Assembly: GCA_016841745.1 (NCBI GenBank)
Contig: JAENYO010000001.1
Coordinates: forward strand, 432,799-496,798
Source of the DNA: Acetomicrobium hydrogeniformans
GTDB lineage: Bacteria; Synergistota; Synergistia; Synergistales; JAFGMB01
Direction of reading: 5' to 3'
DNA length: 64,000 bases
Shown: one piece after another, positions 40,427 to 49,574 of the stretch
How the letters are laid out: each line of letters opens with the position of its first letter
How positions within the stretch are numbered: the first letter of the stretch is position 1
Notes under the pieces: generated by a model
Told to the model about the DNA's origin: nothing
Seen by the model: the letters and a program-made list of their open reading frames with translations, nothing else
Database searches by the model: none
Program-made: the position numbers and the translations under genes

Positions 40427-41455
40427 TTATGTCTGAGAAAAATCCTGTAACAGTTCTTCACAGGAAGAAAAAACTTTGTTTACGGATATATGGCTCATGC
40501 AATCCTCAATACCCGATATACACACTTTACCCCTGCACGGGGCACAGGGAAGTTCCGGAATAACTATCCTGTGTCTGTTCCCCCAGGGACCATATCTCTC
40601 CGGCCGTGACGGACCGTAGAGTCCAACAGTGGGTACACCTACTGCGCTTGCAAGATGTATTGTTCCCGTATCATTGGTTACGAAAAGGTCAGCAGACCCG
40701 AGAATTGCTGAAAGCCGATGAAGACCAATCTGCTGTCCTGCAAGATCCAGCCGGTTCTTTTCAGGCAGTTTATCAAGTATCTCCTTTGCTGCCTTTTCTT
40801 CAGTGCTGGAATAACCTATTACACCTATTAAGGCATTGTACCTTTTTACGAGAATATTTCCCAGCTCTGCAAAGAACTTGCCGGGCCAGCATTTGGATGG
40901 ATATCCGCTGTTTCCCCCTGGGTTAAATACAATGAAGGGAGTTTCTCTTTCTCTATTTCTCAGTTGAGGATAATTTTCAGAGATGTAATTCTGAACTTCA
41001 TCGGATATAAAAAACCTCAGATTTCTCTGTACTAGTGGAACACCCAATTTCCCAATAACATAAAGATTACGCTCAACTTCGTGAATGGATTTCGGAAGGA
41101 AAACCTCTTTAAGCCCCCAAAGAGGCGCATACCTGGCTCCGCTGAACAAAGGAAGCAGGGTCGCCCTAAGGTCAAGGATGAGGTCGTATCTCCCTTTACG
41201 GATTTTTTGGATTGCCCTTATCCTGCCCATAAAACCCGAATATTCGCCTCCCCTGTCATAGGGTTCTACAACATCCCATAAAGGGTCCCCTTCTACTGCA
41301 GGGATAGCCCTGGGAGGAACCCAAAGGGTAAAATGTGTATCTTCCCGAAGATAAAGTCTGAGGTTCCACAGGGCTGCCGTGGTGAGGAGCATATCTCCAA
41401 GGCATGATAATCCAATTACAAGAACCTTTCGTACCATTTTCTTGTCAATCCTCAC
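40427..41455 (-). CDS. glycosyltransferase family 9 (heptosyltransferase-like)
   Basis: A 342-residue GT9 enzyme of the WaaC/WaaF type: an N-terminal VRKVLVIGLSCLGDMLLTTAAL segment (in parts), a middle FNPGGNSGYPSKCWP loop and the donor-binding FVTNDTGTIHLASAVGVPTVGLYGPSRPERYGPWG region (in parts). It most likely adds an inner-core heptose from ADP-heptose. The GTG at 41455 has GGAGG eight bases upstream and is preferred to an ATG at 41509. It lies 17 bp upstream of hldD. The exact acceptor cannot be assigned. Confidence 0.9.
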   Translation of the reverse strand: MRIDKKMVRKVLVIGLSCLGDMLLTTAALWNLRLYLREDTHFTLWVPPRAIPAVEGDPLWDVVEPYDRGGEYSGFMGRIRAIQKIRKGRYDLILDLRATLLPLFSGARYAPLWGLKEVFLPKSIHEVERNLYVIGKLGVPLVQRNLRFFISDEVQNYISENYPQLRNRERETPFIVFNPGGNSGYPSKCWPGKFFAELGNILVKRYNALIGVIGYSSTEEKAAKEILDKLPEKNRLDLAGQQIGLHRLSAILGSADLFVTNDTGTIHLASAVGVPTVGLYGPSRPERYGPWGNRHRIVIPELPCAPCRGKVCISGIEDCMSHISVNKVFSSCEELLQDFSQT

Positions 41456-41944
41456 AACAAGTTCCTCCAGCTCTTTCGAAACAAGAATAGTCAAACCACC
41501 TAATATCATGCTTTAAAGGAAATAACTTACGGACAATCTGTTTATACCTGAAGTTAAAAAAACCTGTAAAGGAGCATAAGATACAGTATATATCTATAGA
41601 TGTGGAAACTTTGCCTTCTAATTCATATCAAGGCCTGCTCTCTGTAAATTCATTCAGATTCCATGAAACCCCACGCTAAAATATCTGTACAAGTTCTCCT
41701 TGGAGGATCTCCTTTAATACATTCTTCCTGCAAAATGGAATATCAAAGATCATCTAAAATATGATTCATGTACCATGAAAAAATTATCATGGATAAAGGT
41801 TCTTTTCAATTGAACAATACTCTCAGAAGGAAATGAAGGGGACATGATAACCAGGCCTCACCTTCCTTGTCCTGGAAATACCCTCTCCCATATGATACCG
41901 TTCCCGATCCAGTTATATTAAAGAATCTTAACCAATTCGTGGGC
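41456..41944. other. 489-bp gap between two GT9 genes, no gene recognised
   Basis: The stretch is AT-rich with stops in all frames. Only a 25-codon minus-strand frame near 41670-41750, ATG without SD, is visible, and nothing resembling a glycosyltransferase remnant was identified. The promoter of the downstream GT9-hldD unit may lie here, but I see no strong consensus. Confidence 0.5.
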
Positions 41945-42979
41945 TCAAAGAATTCCTTTCAGGTACAACAGTTCCAGCACTTCCTCCGCACTGACGCTTC
42001 CAAGACACCTTGCATAATCTGTACAATTCCAGTTGTTACAACCCTGATCAGGACATTTAGCCCTTAAGATGAAAGTCTTTGGACCTTTGGGAAAGACCGT
42101 TTCAGGACATGTCGGGCCGAATATTGCAACTGTAGGAATACCTATTGCATTTGCTATATGGGTAGGACCACTATCTCCGCCAACGACAAGATCGCAGCAG
42201 GAAGCAACTGCTGCCAGTTCCCGGAGTTTCAGTTTCCCGGTCATGTTGATGATTTTTTCCGTGTTCAGTGCTTTCTCTATTCCAGCAACCATATCCATCT
42301 CTCTTTCCAGATGCCCCACAATAACAGGGACCCAACCAATTTCTATTATTTTATGCAGAAAATCGAGCCAGTTTTTCATAGGCCAGGTTTTTATTTCTTT
42401 ACTCGCACCTATTATGGCCATTATTCTGGGTTCTCCTGAATGACCAATAAGGATATCTGCTGATTTTTTTTCAGGCTCAAGGATCCTCAGGGCTGGAGGG
42501 AAGAGATGACAGTCATTCACTCCAAGGCCAGCAGCGACAACGGCCTGTCTCTGAAGAAGGGGTTTATTATCCGCCCATTCCTTTCCAGGAGTCCAGTCAT
42601 AGATCTTTTTAAGACTTTTATGATATCCGACTTTAAAACCGGCACCGGATAGAAGGGATATAAGAGAACTTCTGTCAACCCACTGCAGATCCAGCAGCCA
42701 ATCGTACTCTCTTCTTCTTACATCTCTTAACAAACTGAGAAAGCTCTTTATCCCGCATGAACTGGACCAGATGACCAGTTCATCGATAAAGGGCTGATCT
42801 TTAAGAAGTTCTGCATTTTTCTCATTAACAAGCCATGATATATGGAGGAATGGATAATGGTGCTTCAGACATCTGGCTACAGAGGTAGCCCCGACAACAT
42901 CCCCCAGAGCACTATATTTAACGATAAGGAGTCTATCGCCCTCCTGTGGAACTCCATGATCATATCTATTCCGAATAAT
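41945..42979 (-). CDS. glycosyltransferase family 9 without a standard start codon
   Basis: A heptosyltransferase-like GT9 protein. The usual N-terminus is present (RLLIVKYSALGDVVGATSVA), and later IGASKEIKTWPMKNW and VGGDSGPTHIANAIGIPTVAIFGPT (in parts), so the coding frame must reach at least 42930. In that frame there is no ATG, GTG or TTG between the stop at 42983-42985 and position 42733; starting at TTG 42733 would delete the whole first Rossmann unit. An ATT at 42979 lies nine bases after GGAGG and is the best start candidate (344 residues). Otherwise the start codon has been lost and the gene may be silent. Confidence 0.75.
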   Translation of the reverse strand: MIRNRYDHGVPQEGDRLLIVKYSALGDVVGATSVARCLKHHYPFLHISWLVNEKNAELLKDQPFIDELVIWSSSCGIKSFLSLLRDVRRREYDWLLDLQWVDRSSLISLLSGAGFKVGYHKSLKKIYDWTPGKEWADNKPLLQRQAVVAAGLGVNDCHLFPPALRILEPEKKSADILIGHSGEPRIMAIIGASKEIKTWPMKNWLDFLHKIIEIGWVPVIVGHLEREMDMVAGIEKALNTEKIINMTGKLKLRELAAVASCCDLVVGGDSGPTHIANAIGIPTVAIFGPTCPETVFPKGPKTFILRAKCPDQGCNNWNCTDYARCLGSVSAEEVLELLYLKGIL

Positions 42980-43038
42980 CGTTTACACCCTCCATCAGCA
43001 TTACACTGAAATTAATATGGACCCAGGCAATATGCACG

Positions 43039-44094
43039 TCAATTGATCAGGGATCTGTACTTTCGTATATATTCATCCCCTATTGTTTTGACATCGAACC
43101 GGGAAGCCCTTTTCAGGGAGGCTGATCCCTTGAATTCAAATTCGGGATCCTTCAGGGCCATCTGAATGGTCAAACAAAGTGATTTAACATCTCCGGGAGG
43201 CACCAGCCAGCCAGTATCATCCGATACAATATCCAGCGGACCGCCTGCAGATGTTGCTATTACGGGAAGACCGCAGGCCATGGCTTCAAGGAGGACCAAT
43301 CCGAATGGCTCCGGTTCGCTGGATGGAAGGATAAAAAGATCAGAGGCCCATAAGAATGGGCGTATATCATGAACAAAACCCCAGAATTTTACATGTTCGG
43401 ATAATACGGGAGAAGAAGCCACATAGGATTCAAGCCTGCTTTTTTCCGGGCCATCGCCTGCCAGCCAGATGATAAAATCCGATTCCTCCAGCGCATGTTC
43501 AGACGCCTGTAAAAGGATGTCAAATCCTTTCCAGTCCACAAACCGGCCAGCACCAAGAATAATTTTAGTGTCTGTGGATATTCCCTCTTCAGACCTTATC
43601 CTTTCCCGTACATTCATAACCGGTTTATAAAAGGAAAGGTCCAAGGGATTCCCAATAACACTCATCTTCTCTTGCGGATATCCACTCTCAACAAACCAGT
43701 CCTTTACACCGCTTGAAACGGCTACGAGGTGATCTGACTTAAGATAATATTTCAGTTTTGCATATTTATCGACAGTTGAAAGGACAGGACAACCTGTTAT
43801 GTGTTTCCATTCAGATGCAATAAATGCAGCAGATGAAAGGCGGGTATGGATAAGATCGGGATTTACAGATCGTGCTATCTTTCCAAAACCTCTGCATAGG
43901 CCAGGTAGAGACGAGAATTTAGGTTCATAATACAGGACTTCAACGCCATAAGTGGAAGCCTTTTCCGACAGTGTCCCGCCAGGGGGGCAAAGAAGAAGAT
44001 TTTCTATCCCCATTTCGTTGAAGTACTGTAACAATTGGAGGAAGGGGTTAGCCCAGGACAGGGTATTTTCATTTACATAATGGAGCACCTTCAA
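43039..44094 (-). CDS. glycosyltransferase family 4 (intact copy of a duplicated gene)
   Basis: A 351-residue GT4/GT-B glycosyltransferase. The N-terminal acceptor domain (LLCPPGGTLSEKAS, HTRLSSAAFIASEWKH) is followed by the donor domain with ILGAGRFVDWKGFDILL and the nucleotide-sugar E-x7-E motif in SEPEPFGLVLLEAMACGLPVI. It probably adds an LPS core or O-chain sugar. The TTG start at 44094 has AAAGGAGG eight bases upstream. Its first 113 codons are duplicated in the remnant at 45566-45991. A 376-bp gap upstream may hold its own promoter. Confidence 0.9.
   Translation of the reverse strand: MKVLHYVNENTLSWANPFLQLLQYFNEMGIENLLLCPPGGTLSEKASTYGVEVLYYEPKFSSLPGLCRGFGKIARSVNPDLIHTRLSSAAFIASEWKHITGCPVLSTVDKYAKLKYYLKSDHLVAVSSGVKDWFVESGYPQEKMSVIGNPLDLSFYKPVMNVRERIRSEEGISTDTKIILGAGRFVDWKGFDILLQASEHALEESDFIIWLAGDGPEKSRLESYVASSPVLSEHVKFWGFVHDIRPFLWASDLFILPSSEPEPFGLVLLEAMACGLPVIATSAGGPLDIVSDDTGWLVPPGDVKSLCLTIQMALKDPEFEFKGSASLKRASRFDVKTIGDEYIRKYRSLIN
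43755..44094 (-). repeat. 340-bp diverged direct repeat, copy 1
   Basis: The first 113 codons of the intact glycosyltransferase gene. The matching copy is at 45652-45991 with equal length and no indels; 97 of 113 encoded residues agree. Confidence 0.9.
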
Positions 44095-44470
44095 ATGGAA
44101 AACCTCCTTTTGGAAAAGACTATTCTACCCGAAGAATAGGTAAACTGTTCACAAGAGACTTTATCACCAGAAAACCATTGGAATAAAACCAACTGTATTA
44201 CCCCGATCACCATAGTGAACCAAGTCGGTCAGAATAAGTATAATAGCAAAACAGCACCCATAAAATAGAATCTATCTTACTAAAACATTCTTTCTGAAAA
44301 TAGATAAACAAAGCAAATCCTTTCCTTTTATAAATATTTGATAAATAAATCCACCAGATCTATTATCGGAAAAATTTCATATTCCTCGCCCTACATGGAT
44401 ACACCTTGAATAAAACAAAATACATTTCTTGGGGAAATTTATTGTCAATCAGTTTTGAGATCAAGCGTAT
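44095..44470. other. 376-bp AT-rich gap, possible minus-strand promoter
   Basis: No coding frame was recognised. TTGACA at 44448-44443 on the minus strand with a weak ATGTAT 17 bases on (44425-44420) could start transcription toward the glycosyltransferase at 44094, leaving a leader over 300 bases. The stretch lies between the repeat copies and looks like the scar of gene insertion or loss. Confidence 0.4.
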
Positions 44471-45559
44471 TTAATGGGAAGAATTATTTTCCCCCAAAAT
44501 TTCAGAATAAAGGTCAAGTATCTGACTAATCATGTTTTCAATACTGAATTCACGGGAACGTTTTATTGATCTATCAGACATTTCATTTCTTAAACCTCTG
44601 GATGAAATAAGCTGACCGAGAGCTGAGGCCAGAGCCTCTTTATCTCCCCATGGAACCATAATTCCTGCCTCAGCAACTAATTCTACCAATCCAGTATCCC
44701 CATAATAAACTATGGGACATCCGCTTGAAATAGCTTCAATTGCTGCAAGAGGTAATCCTTCCAGAAGGGATGGGAAACAAGCAATATCCATCTGTTCCCA
44801 GAATGAAAATACATTTTCAGGTTCCACAAATCCAACAAAATTCACACTTTCAGAGATACCTAAATCAAGAGCATGTTGTTCAACAGAGGAGCGTAAAGGG
44901 CCATCTCCTGCCAGATAAAGCCTGACGTAAGGAAATCGAGCGAGAAGGATGCGAAAACTTTCAAGAAGATGAATATGTCCTTTCTCCCATTTGAATGTCG
45001 CCAACAAACCTATTTTCATTTCATTACAGTTTTCATGATCAATATTCAGTAATCCTTGTGGATTAAGACAATTGGTATCGTTGAGACTAATACCGTTATA
45101 GATTGTCCAGGTCTCCTTATTCCAGTGGAAATTCTGATTAACATAATTTTCTACATCCTTTGAAATACAGAGAATATTTTTATGTCCCTCATAATGTTTG
45201 GGTTTGTGATAAGAATGCATATGAGCTATATACTTATTCCTGTTCAATGGATTACTAAAGGCAGACGCAATTCCAGAAAGTTTACACGCTCTTCCAAGAT
45301 GAGTATGAATAATATCAAATCTTTTAGAAGCTTTCCAGAATAAAAAGATACTGTACAGATCATAATCGTTCAAAAAGGGTAAAGTCTTGGAAATAACTCC
45401 CCTATCCAACTGGTCAATCAGTTTTGCTCCATTCCTTGTCCATACTTCAACATAATGCCCTCTACGGAAGAGCTCATTTGAGAGCTCCACAAGTATTTTT
45501 TCTGCACCGCCCCAACCTAGAGCACTTGTAGATTGAATTATTTTCAATGGACGGTCCAA
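44471..45559 (-). CDS. glycosyltransferase family 4
   Basis: A 362-residue GT4 enzyme: GWGGAEKILVELSNELFRRGH at the N-terminus (in parts), a THLGRACKLSG loop, the donor-domain start KIGLLATFKWEKGHIHLL, and PSLLEGLPLAAIEAISSGCPIV with the E-x7-E pattern. It is one of three GT4 genes of the LPS region. The gene is visibly more AT-rich than the lipid A genes, suggesting separate origin. The TTG at 45559 is seven bases after the remnant gene's stop and has GGGAAGG about 11 bases upstream. The sugar is unknown. Confidence 0.88.
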   Translation of the reverse strand: MDRPLKIIQSTSALGWGGAEKILVELSNELFRRGHYVEVWTRNGAKLIDQLDRGVISKTLPFLNDYDLYSIFLFWKASKRFDIIHTHLGRACKLSGIASAFSNPLNRNKYIAHMHSYHKPKHYEGHKNILCISKDVENYVNQNFHWNKETWTIYNGISLNDTNCLNPQGLLNIDHENCNEMKIGLLATFKWEKGHIHLLESFRILLARFPYVRLYLAGDGPLRSSVEQHALDLGISESVNFVGFVEPENVFSFWEQMDIACFPSLLEGLPLAAIEAISSGCPIVYYGDTGLVELVAEAGIMVPWGDKEALASALGQLISSRGLRNEMSDRSIKRSREFSIENMISQILDLYSEILGENNSSH

Positions 45560-45565
45560 AAGAAA

Positions 45566-45991
45566 TCAAACCTTCCCAGGGTATTTTACTGGTTGTTTCG
45601 AACCAAAATTAAATACCAATATAATGATCAAAAGAAGTCTTTTCAAGAAAGGTTTTGCATATTTATCGACAGTTGAAAGGACAGGACAACCTGTTCTGTG
45701 TTTCCATTCAGATGCGATAAATGCAGCAAATGAAAGGCGGGTATGGATAAGATCGGGATTTACAGATCCTGCAATATTTTCAGAACCTCTGCATAGGCCA
45801 GGTATAGATGAAAACTTAGGCTCATAATACAGGACTTCAACGCCAAAAGTAGAAGCCTTTTTCGACAGTGTCCCGCCAGGGGGGCAAAGGAGAAGATTCT
45901 CCATCCCCGTTTCGTAGAAGTACTGTAGCAATTGGAGGAATGGGTTAGCCCTGAACAGGGTATCCTCATTTCTATAATGCAAAACTTTCAT
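45566..45991 (-). pseudogene. truncated glycosyltransferase remnant
   Basis: A 141-codon frame whose first 113 residues match the intact enzyme at 43039-44094 (16 substitutions, no gaps) and then change abruptly to an unrelated tail of 28 residues (LLLIIILVFNFG and on). The whole donor-binding domain is missing, so it cannot be an active GT-B enzyme. Its ATG overlaps the stop of the upstream glycosyltransferase (ATGA), so it is still in translational position. It looks like the 5' part of an original gene cut by insertion of the glycosyltransferase that follows. Confidence 0.88.
45652..45991 (-). repeat. 340-bp diverged direct repeat, copy 2
   Basis: The homologous part of the truncated remnant. 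Similarity to 43755-44094 begins abruptly at GTTTTGCAT (plus strand) and ends at the start codon; sequence beyond both ends is unrelated. Confidence 0.9.
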
Positions 45992-47019
45992 TCAGAATAA
46001 CTTGCCTTTCTTCTAATAGCATCTCTGTATAGATCTTCGACTTTGTTAGCCATCTCATTTACCAAAGGAATCTTTTTTTTATCAAATTTCTGTCCACTTA
46101 CACCAGTTTTAAAAAATTTATCCAAGGCTTTGATCCAATCAGGGACTGAACCAGGTTTAATCAATTCTTTATCCAAAAAACTCAATTCCCTAACTGCTGG
46201 AATATCAGAAGCCAGAACAGGAACATCCATAAGAATAGACTGCATAAGCGTCAATCCCATACCTTCATCAAGGGATGGGAAAACAAAGCAGGAACAGTTG
46301 GCCATCCAGTATTCAGTATTTTCGCTAAAACCATGAAAAGTAACCTTTTCAGAAATACAAAAAAAGGAAACAAGTTTTTTCAATTCCTCTCTCATGGGAC
46401 CATCTCCTACTACATCTAGATGCCACTGCCTATCTCTGAAATATGAAATAGCCTCTATGAAAAACTGGAGGCCTTTTGATCTGCTAAGCCTTCCTAGAAA
46501 AAGGAATCTGTTTTCTCCTTTGTTTACAGCTTTCCAATAAGAACGTGGCTTTGGTAAACCGTTGTATGCTATACACACATGTGAAGGTAGATAATCAGCA
46601 AGATGATCCCTGACTGTTCTGCTTACAGCAATGAGAGTGTCAGCTTTTTTTAGAGGATACAGGGCATGATTTTTTGAGTAGCATGAATGAGCCGTCACCA
46701 CAAATGGACATTTTGTAAAACGGGACACCCACAAACTTATCCAGAACGGAACCCTTGAGTGAGCATGAAGAACATCCCACTTTTCTCTTTTGATCATTCG
46801 GGCTAGTGCCAAGGAAGAAAAAAGTGCGGTTACCGGATTTTTTTTATCAACCGGAAGTTTCTTAAAAAAGACTGGATCGAGAAGCCTGGACTGCATAGTC
46901 CCACCTGCAGAGACAACAAGTACTTCATGACCTTTTTTCGAAAGTTCATTGGATAGCCATAGAACATGTTGTTCTACTCCTCCGACATTAAATTCTGGAA
47001 GGATTTGTATTATTTTCAT
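45988..47019 (-). CDS. glycosyltransferase family 4
   Basis: A 343-residue GT4 enzyme: QILPEFNVGGVEQHVLWLS at the N-terminus, TAHSCYSKNH and TLIAVSRTVRDHL in the middle, the donor-domain start FLFLGRLSRSKGLQFF, and PSLDEGMGLTLMQSILMDVPVLASD with the E-x7-type motif (here GLTLMQS, the second Glu replaced by Gln). The ATG at 47019 overlaps the ELM1-like stop (ATGA). It is in the AT-rich core region and is presumed to act on LPS sugars. The Gln at the second acidic position may change or lower activity. Confidence 0.87.
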   Translation of the reverse strand: MKIIQILPEFNVGGVEQHVLWLSNELSKKGHEVLVVSAGGTMQSRLLDPVFFKKLPVDKKNPVTALFSSLALARMIKREKWDVLHAHSRVPFWISLWVSRFTKCPFVVTAHSCYSKNHALYPLKKADTLIAVSRTVRDHLADYLPSHVCIAYNGLPKPRSYWKAVNKGENRFLFLGRLSRSKGLQFFIEAISYFRDRQWHLDVVGDGPMREELKKLVSFFCISEKVTFHGFSENTEYWMANCSCFVFPSLDEGMGLTLMQSILMDVPVLASDIPAVRELSFLDKELIKPGSVPDWIKALDKFFKTGVSGQKFDKKKIPLVNEMANKVEDLYRDAIRRKASYSE

Positions 47020-48173
47020 TTATTCCATTCCTCCAATATCCATTCTGCAGAACGTTTTGCTTCGTTGAATTCAGCTCTCATCTGACGAACAGACATGGTA
47101 ATAAGTTCGCTCCATTTATCAGTTTCAATAGGCATTTCTACCAGGAATCCATTTTCAATCAGTCTTCTTCTCATATACTCAAATCTATAGAAACCCCAAA
47201 GAAAATAAAGGGGAAGTATGTCAGCTTTGACAAGGCCTTGTGTGATTTTTCCCAAAAGTATTTTCACACCGCCTTTTTTTTTGACCCTTAAAAGAAATAC
47301 TGCTTTACCCGAAGTCACTGCCTCTGAAAGCATAGATACTGAATCTTCGGTGCAGAAGATTCGGCTGCACAGGCCAAGTATCCCCGGAACTGGATTTCGG
47401 GAATCCCGCGAGGCAATAAGGTTCATTCTTACATGCTCTCTATCTTCTGTAATTTCTTCAAGAACTCTTTCAGCATCCTGACTCGTTCTTCTGGAGGTAG
47501 TTATATAAAGACCTACTCCCCTGCTCGATGATACTTCAAGTAATGCTCCAATGTTGATCCTGATCCATTCAGGATCAATACTGTAATTTGCAGTATCTCC
47601 ACCAATAAGCACTCCCCAGGATTCGCTATCCCCGGAAGGGAAATCATGAACAAGCTCTTTCCCTTTCTTCTCAAGTTCATCTGGAATTATAAAGTTGGGA
47701 GCACCAAGAGTGGCTAAAACATTATCATTCGATTTAGGAAAATCGTGTTCGGGAACTATGGCAAAGTCAAAAGGATCTGTTCCTATAACAGAAGGGGTCA
47801 TTAATACAACCCTTCGAACACCTAAGATCCTGCCAAGAACAAGGGTAAAAGGAGCTGACGTATTACCGGCAGAGAGAAGGATACACTGCTTTTTCTCTCC
47901 AGTTGCAAGGTCGACAGTCAGATCATCGAGGAGAACTCCTCCTCCCGAATCAATAAGCCATTTTTTACATTCTGAGATGCTGCAGTTTCGAAGGGATCTT
48001 GCCTTTACTTTTAATTGCCAGAACCTTCTCCATCCCGCAAGGTCGGGCACTTTGATCTCTTTTATTCGGGCTCCGGTCAATTCAGCAAGCCAGTGAGCCA
48101 CACCTCTGGTCTGGCTCAGATGACCCCTTATCCCCTCGTTCAGAATTATTATTAAAGAAAGATCCGAATACAT
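47016..48173 (-). CDS. ELM1/DUF1022-like GT-B glycosyltransferase
   Basis: A 385-residue protein with LNEGIRGHLSQTRGVAHWL at the N-terminus, LLSAGNTSAPFTLVLGR and LIGGDTANYSID, as in the mitochondrial fission ELM1-like (DUF1022) family, whose bacterial members are GT-B-fold putative glycosyltransferases near LPS genes. AGGA lies nine bases before the ATG. It begins the glycosyltransferase run that continues with overlapping stops and starts. The reaction is unknown; a role in the LPS core is inferred from context. Confidence 0.8.
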   Translation of the reverse strand: MYSDLSLIIILNEGIRGHLSQTRGVAHWLAELTGARIKEIKVPDLAGWRRFWQLKVKARSLRNCSISECKKWLIDSGGGVLLDDLTVDLATGEKKQCILLSAGNTSAPFTLVLGRILGVRRVVLMTPSVIGTDPFDFAIVPEHDFPKSNDNVLATLGAPNFIIPDELEKKGKELVHDFPSGDSESWGVLIGGDTANYSIDPEWIRINIGALLEVSSSRGVGLYITTSRRTSQDAERVLEEITEDREHVRMNLIASRDSRNPVPGILGLCSRIFCTEDSVSMLSEAVTSGKAVFLLRVKKKGGVKILLGKITQGLVKADILPLYFLWGFYRFEYMRRRLIENGFLVEMPIETDKWSELITMSVRQMRAEFNEAKRSAEWILEEWNK

Positions 48174-48193
48174 CAGGTCACTTCCTCAAGGAA

Positions 48194-48223
48194 AGAGCGG
48201 GACCATTTCAAGCCCCGCCCTCT
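48194..48223 (-). terminator. possible terminator between Kdo operon and glycosyltransferase run
   Basis: On the minus strand, GCGGGGC pairs with GGTCCCGC (one G-T pair) and an outer AGA/TCT with a two-base bulge, followed by TTTCCTT. It is imperfect but lies just past the end of the gene at 48337. Confidence 0.4.
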
Positions 48224-48336
48224 AAGAAAAAACATGTGAACTTATCTCTGTTGAAGAAAGATACTTGCAATTTTCATATCCCGAATTATGGTATCACAGC
48301 CCTGTTCAAAGGCAAGACAGTTGCCCGGTTCTATCT

Positions 48337-49560
48337 TTATCCTTGATTGAATATACCGAGCTTATATTCCTCAGCTCTTTGTCTAAGGAGCTGCCTGTCA
48401 ATGGGCTTAACCTCTTTTACTATCCATTCTCTCATCCTTTTCCCATCCTCTGTCTCCTGGGAATAACTCATAAAATCGAGGGATACCTTAAGAGCTTCCG
48501 CTACTTTTACAGCTATGAGAGGCCAGACCTGACCTATATCGCCGATTATGGGAATGCTGCCCTCATGTCTCGCAAAGGCAGACATCTCCATTCGGAAGGG
48601 TATCCTGGATATCTTGGTCTTGGGAAGGCCCTTGTTTATGGCTTCCTGTATCATACTGCTCTCTCTTTGAACATCCTGAGCCTTTCTCAGGTTTTCATCC
48701 AGATCGATCCGGATAAGTGACTTGTCTTTAAGACTGTAAGTATGGATACCATTCCACCATGACCATATACCGTGGCCTGTATAACATTCAAAAGGACCAT
48801 CATGTATCTCCTGGGTAAGAGCTACTGCAGATTCTATTATCACATCGGCTTCCTCAAGCATACGGGAAATACGCATACATCGCTGGGAAATAAATACACT
48901 GTCTCCAATGGAAAGACCCACGTTACCTGAACCTATCATCTGTGGAACGCTTACAAGGACAGGAAGACCTTTCCTGGCACCTGCACCTATCATTGACCTT
49001 TTATCTGCTCCCCACCCTGCCACTTCTTCAAAGGGAAGACCGTAGATCCTGGCTATAGAGAGGATTTCTGATGCAACAGCTTCTGTCCTCATCCCCATGG
49101 GATAGGCCATGTTACCTGCTGCCTTTATTATGATATTACCATCGATCCTGCTTCCCCTCTCCAGAAGGTCGAGATCAAGAACCATCTCCGTTTTCAGGTC
49201 ATCGATCTCATCTTCTGAAAGCTGGGTAAACTCAAAAACATTCCCTCTGGGCATAAATTTTTCATCAAAAGCAAGTTCAGAAGCATCAACCATTTTGACC
49301 CTGTCGAGGGAACCGGCCATTTCATGGCCGATCACCGCAGCACTTGTAGTAACACTATCAACTATCCCTTTATCCATGAGCTCAGCAATAAGGGTGGTAA
49401 CTCCTTCATGAATATTCGGTCCGCTTCCGGTTGCCACCATTACCTTGCCGCCCTTTTCCTTTACTTTGACGATCTTTGCGACCGCTTCATCAAGACTATT
49501 ACGGGATCTTTCATCCAGACCCTCATAAAAAACATTTAAAAGTTCATAGTTGATCTGCAT
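48337..49560 (-). CDS. conserved protein of unknown function in the Kdo operon
   Basis: A 407-residue soluble protein that I do not recognise securely. A Rossmann-like N-terminus holds VMVATGSGPNIHEGVTTLI and AAVIGHEMAGSLDR; the middle has GWGADKRSMIGAGARKG, SVPQMIGSGNVGLSIGD and a Trp-rich GHGIWSWWNG. The glycine-rich motifs suggest binding of a nucleotide or cofactor; a distant deoxyhypusine synthase-like fold crossed my mind but is unproven. AAAGGGG is seven bases before the ATG. It is 14 bp downstream of waaA and is the last gene of the Kdo/lipid A operon. Confidence 0.8.
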   Translation of the reverse strand: MQINYELLNVFYEGLDERSRNSLDEAVAKIVKVKEKGGKVMVATGSGPNIHEGVTTLIAELMDKGIVDSVTTSAAVIGHEMAGSLDRVKMVDASELAFDEKFMPRGNVFEFTQLSEDEIDDLKTEMVLDLDLLERGSRIDGNIIIKAAGNMAYPMGMRTEAVASEILSIARIYGLPFEEVAGWGADKRSMIGAGARKGLPVLVSVPQMIGSGNVGLSIGDSVFISQRCMRISRMLEEADVIIESAVALTQEIHDGPFECYTGHGIWSWWNGIHTYSLKDKSLIRIDLDENLRKAQDVQRESSMIQEAINKGLPKTKISRIPFRMEMSAFARHEGSIPIIGDIGQVWPLIAVKVAEALKVSLDFMSYSQETEDGKRMREWIVKEVKPIDRQLLRQRAEEYKLGIFNQG

Positions 49561-49574
49561 AATAATTCCCCTTT

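Noticed and set aside
41660-41760. A 25-codon minus-strand frame in the gap between GT9 genes
   Set aside because: No SD, follows a stop directly, and no resemblance to a neighbouring gene end that I could confirm.
42733-42979. Reading the GT9 gene as starting at TTG 42733
   Set aside because: The conserved first Rossmann unit of the family is encoded upstream in the same frame.
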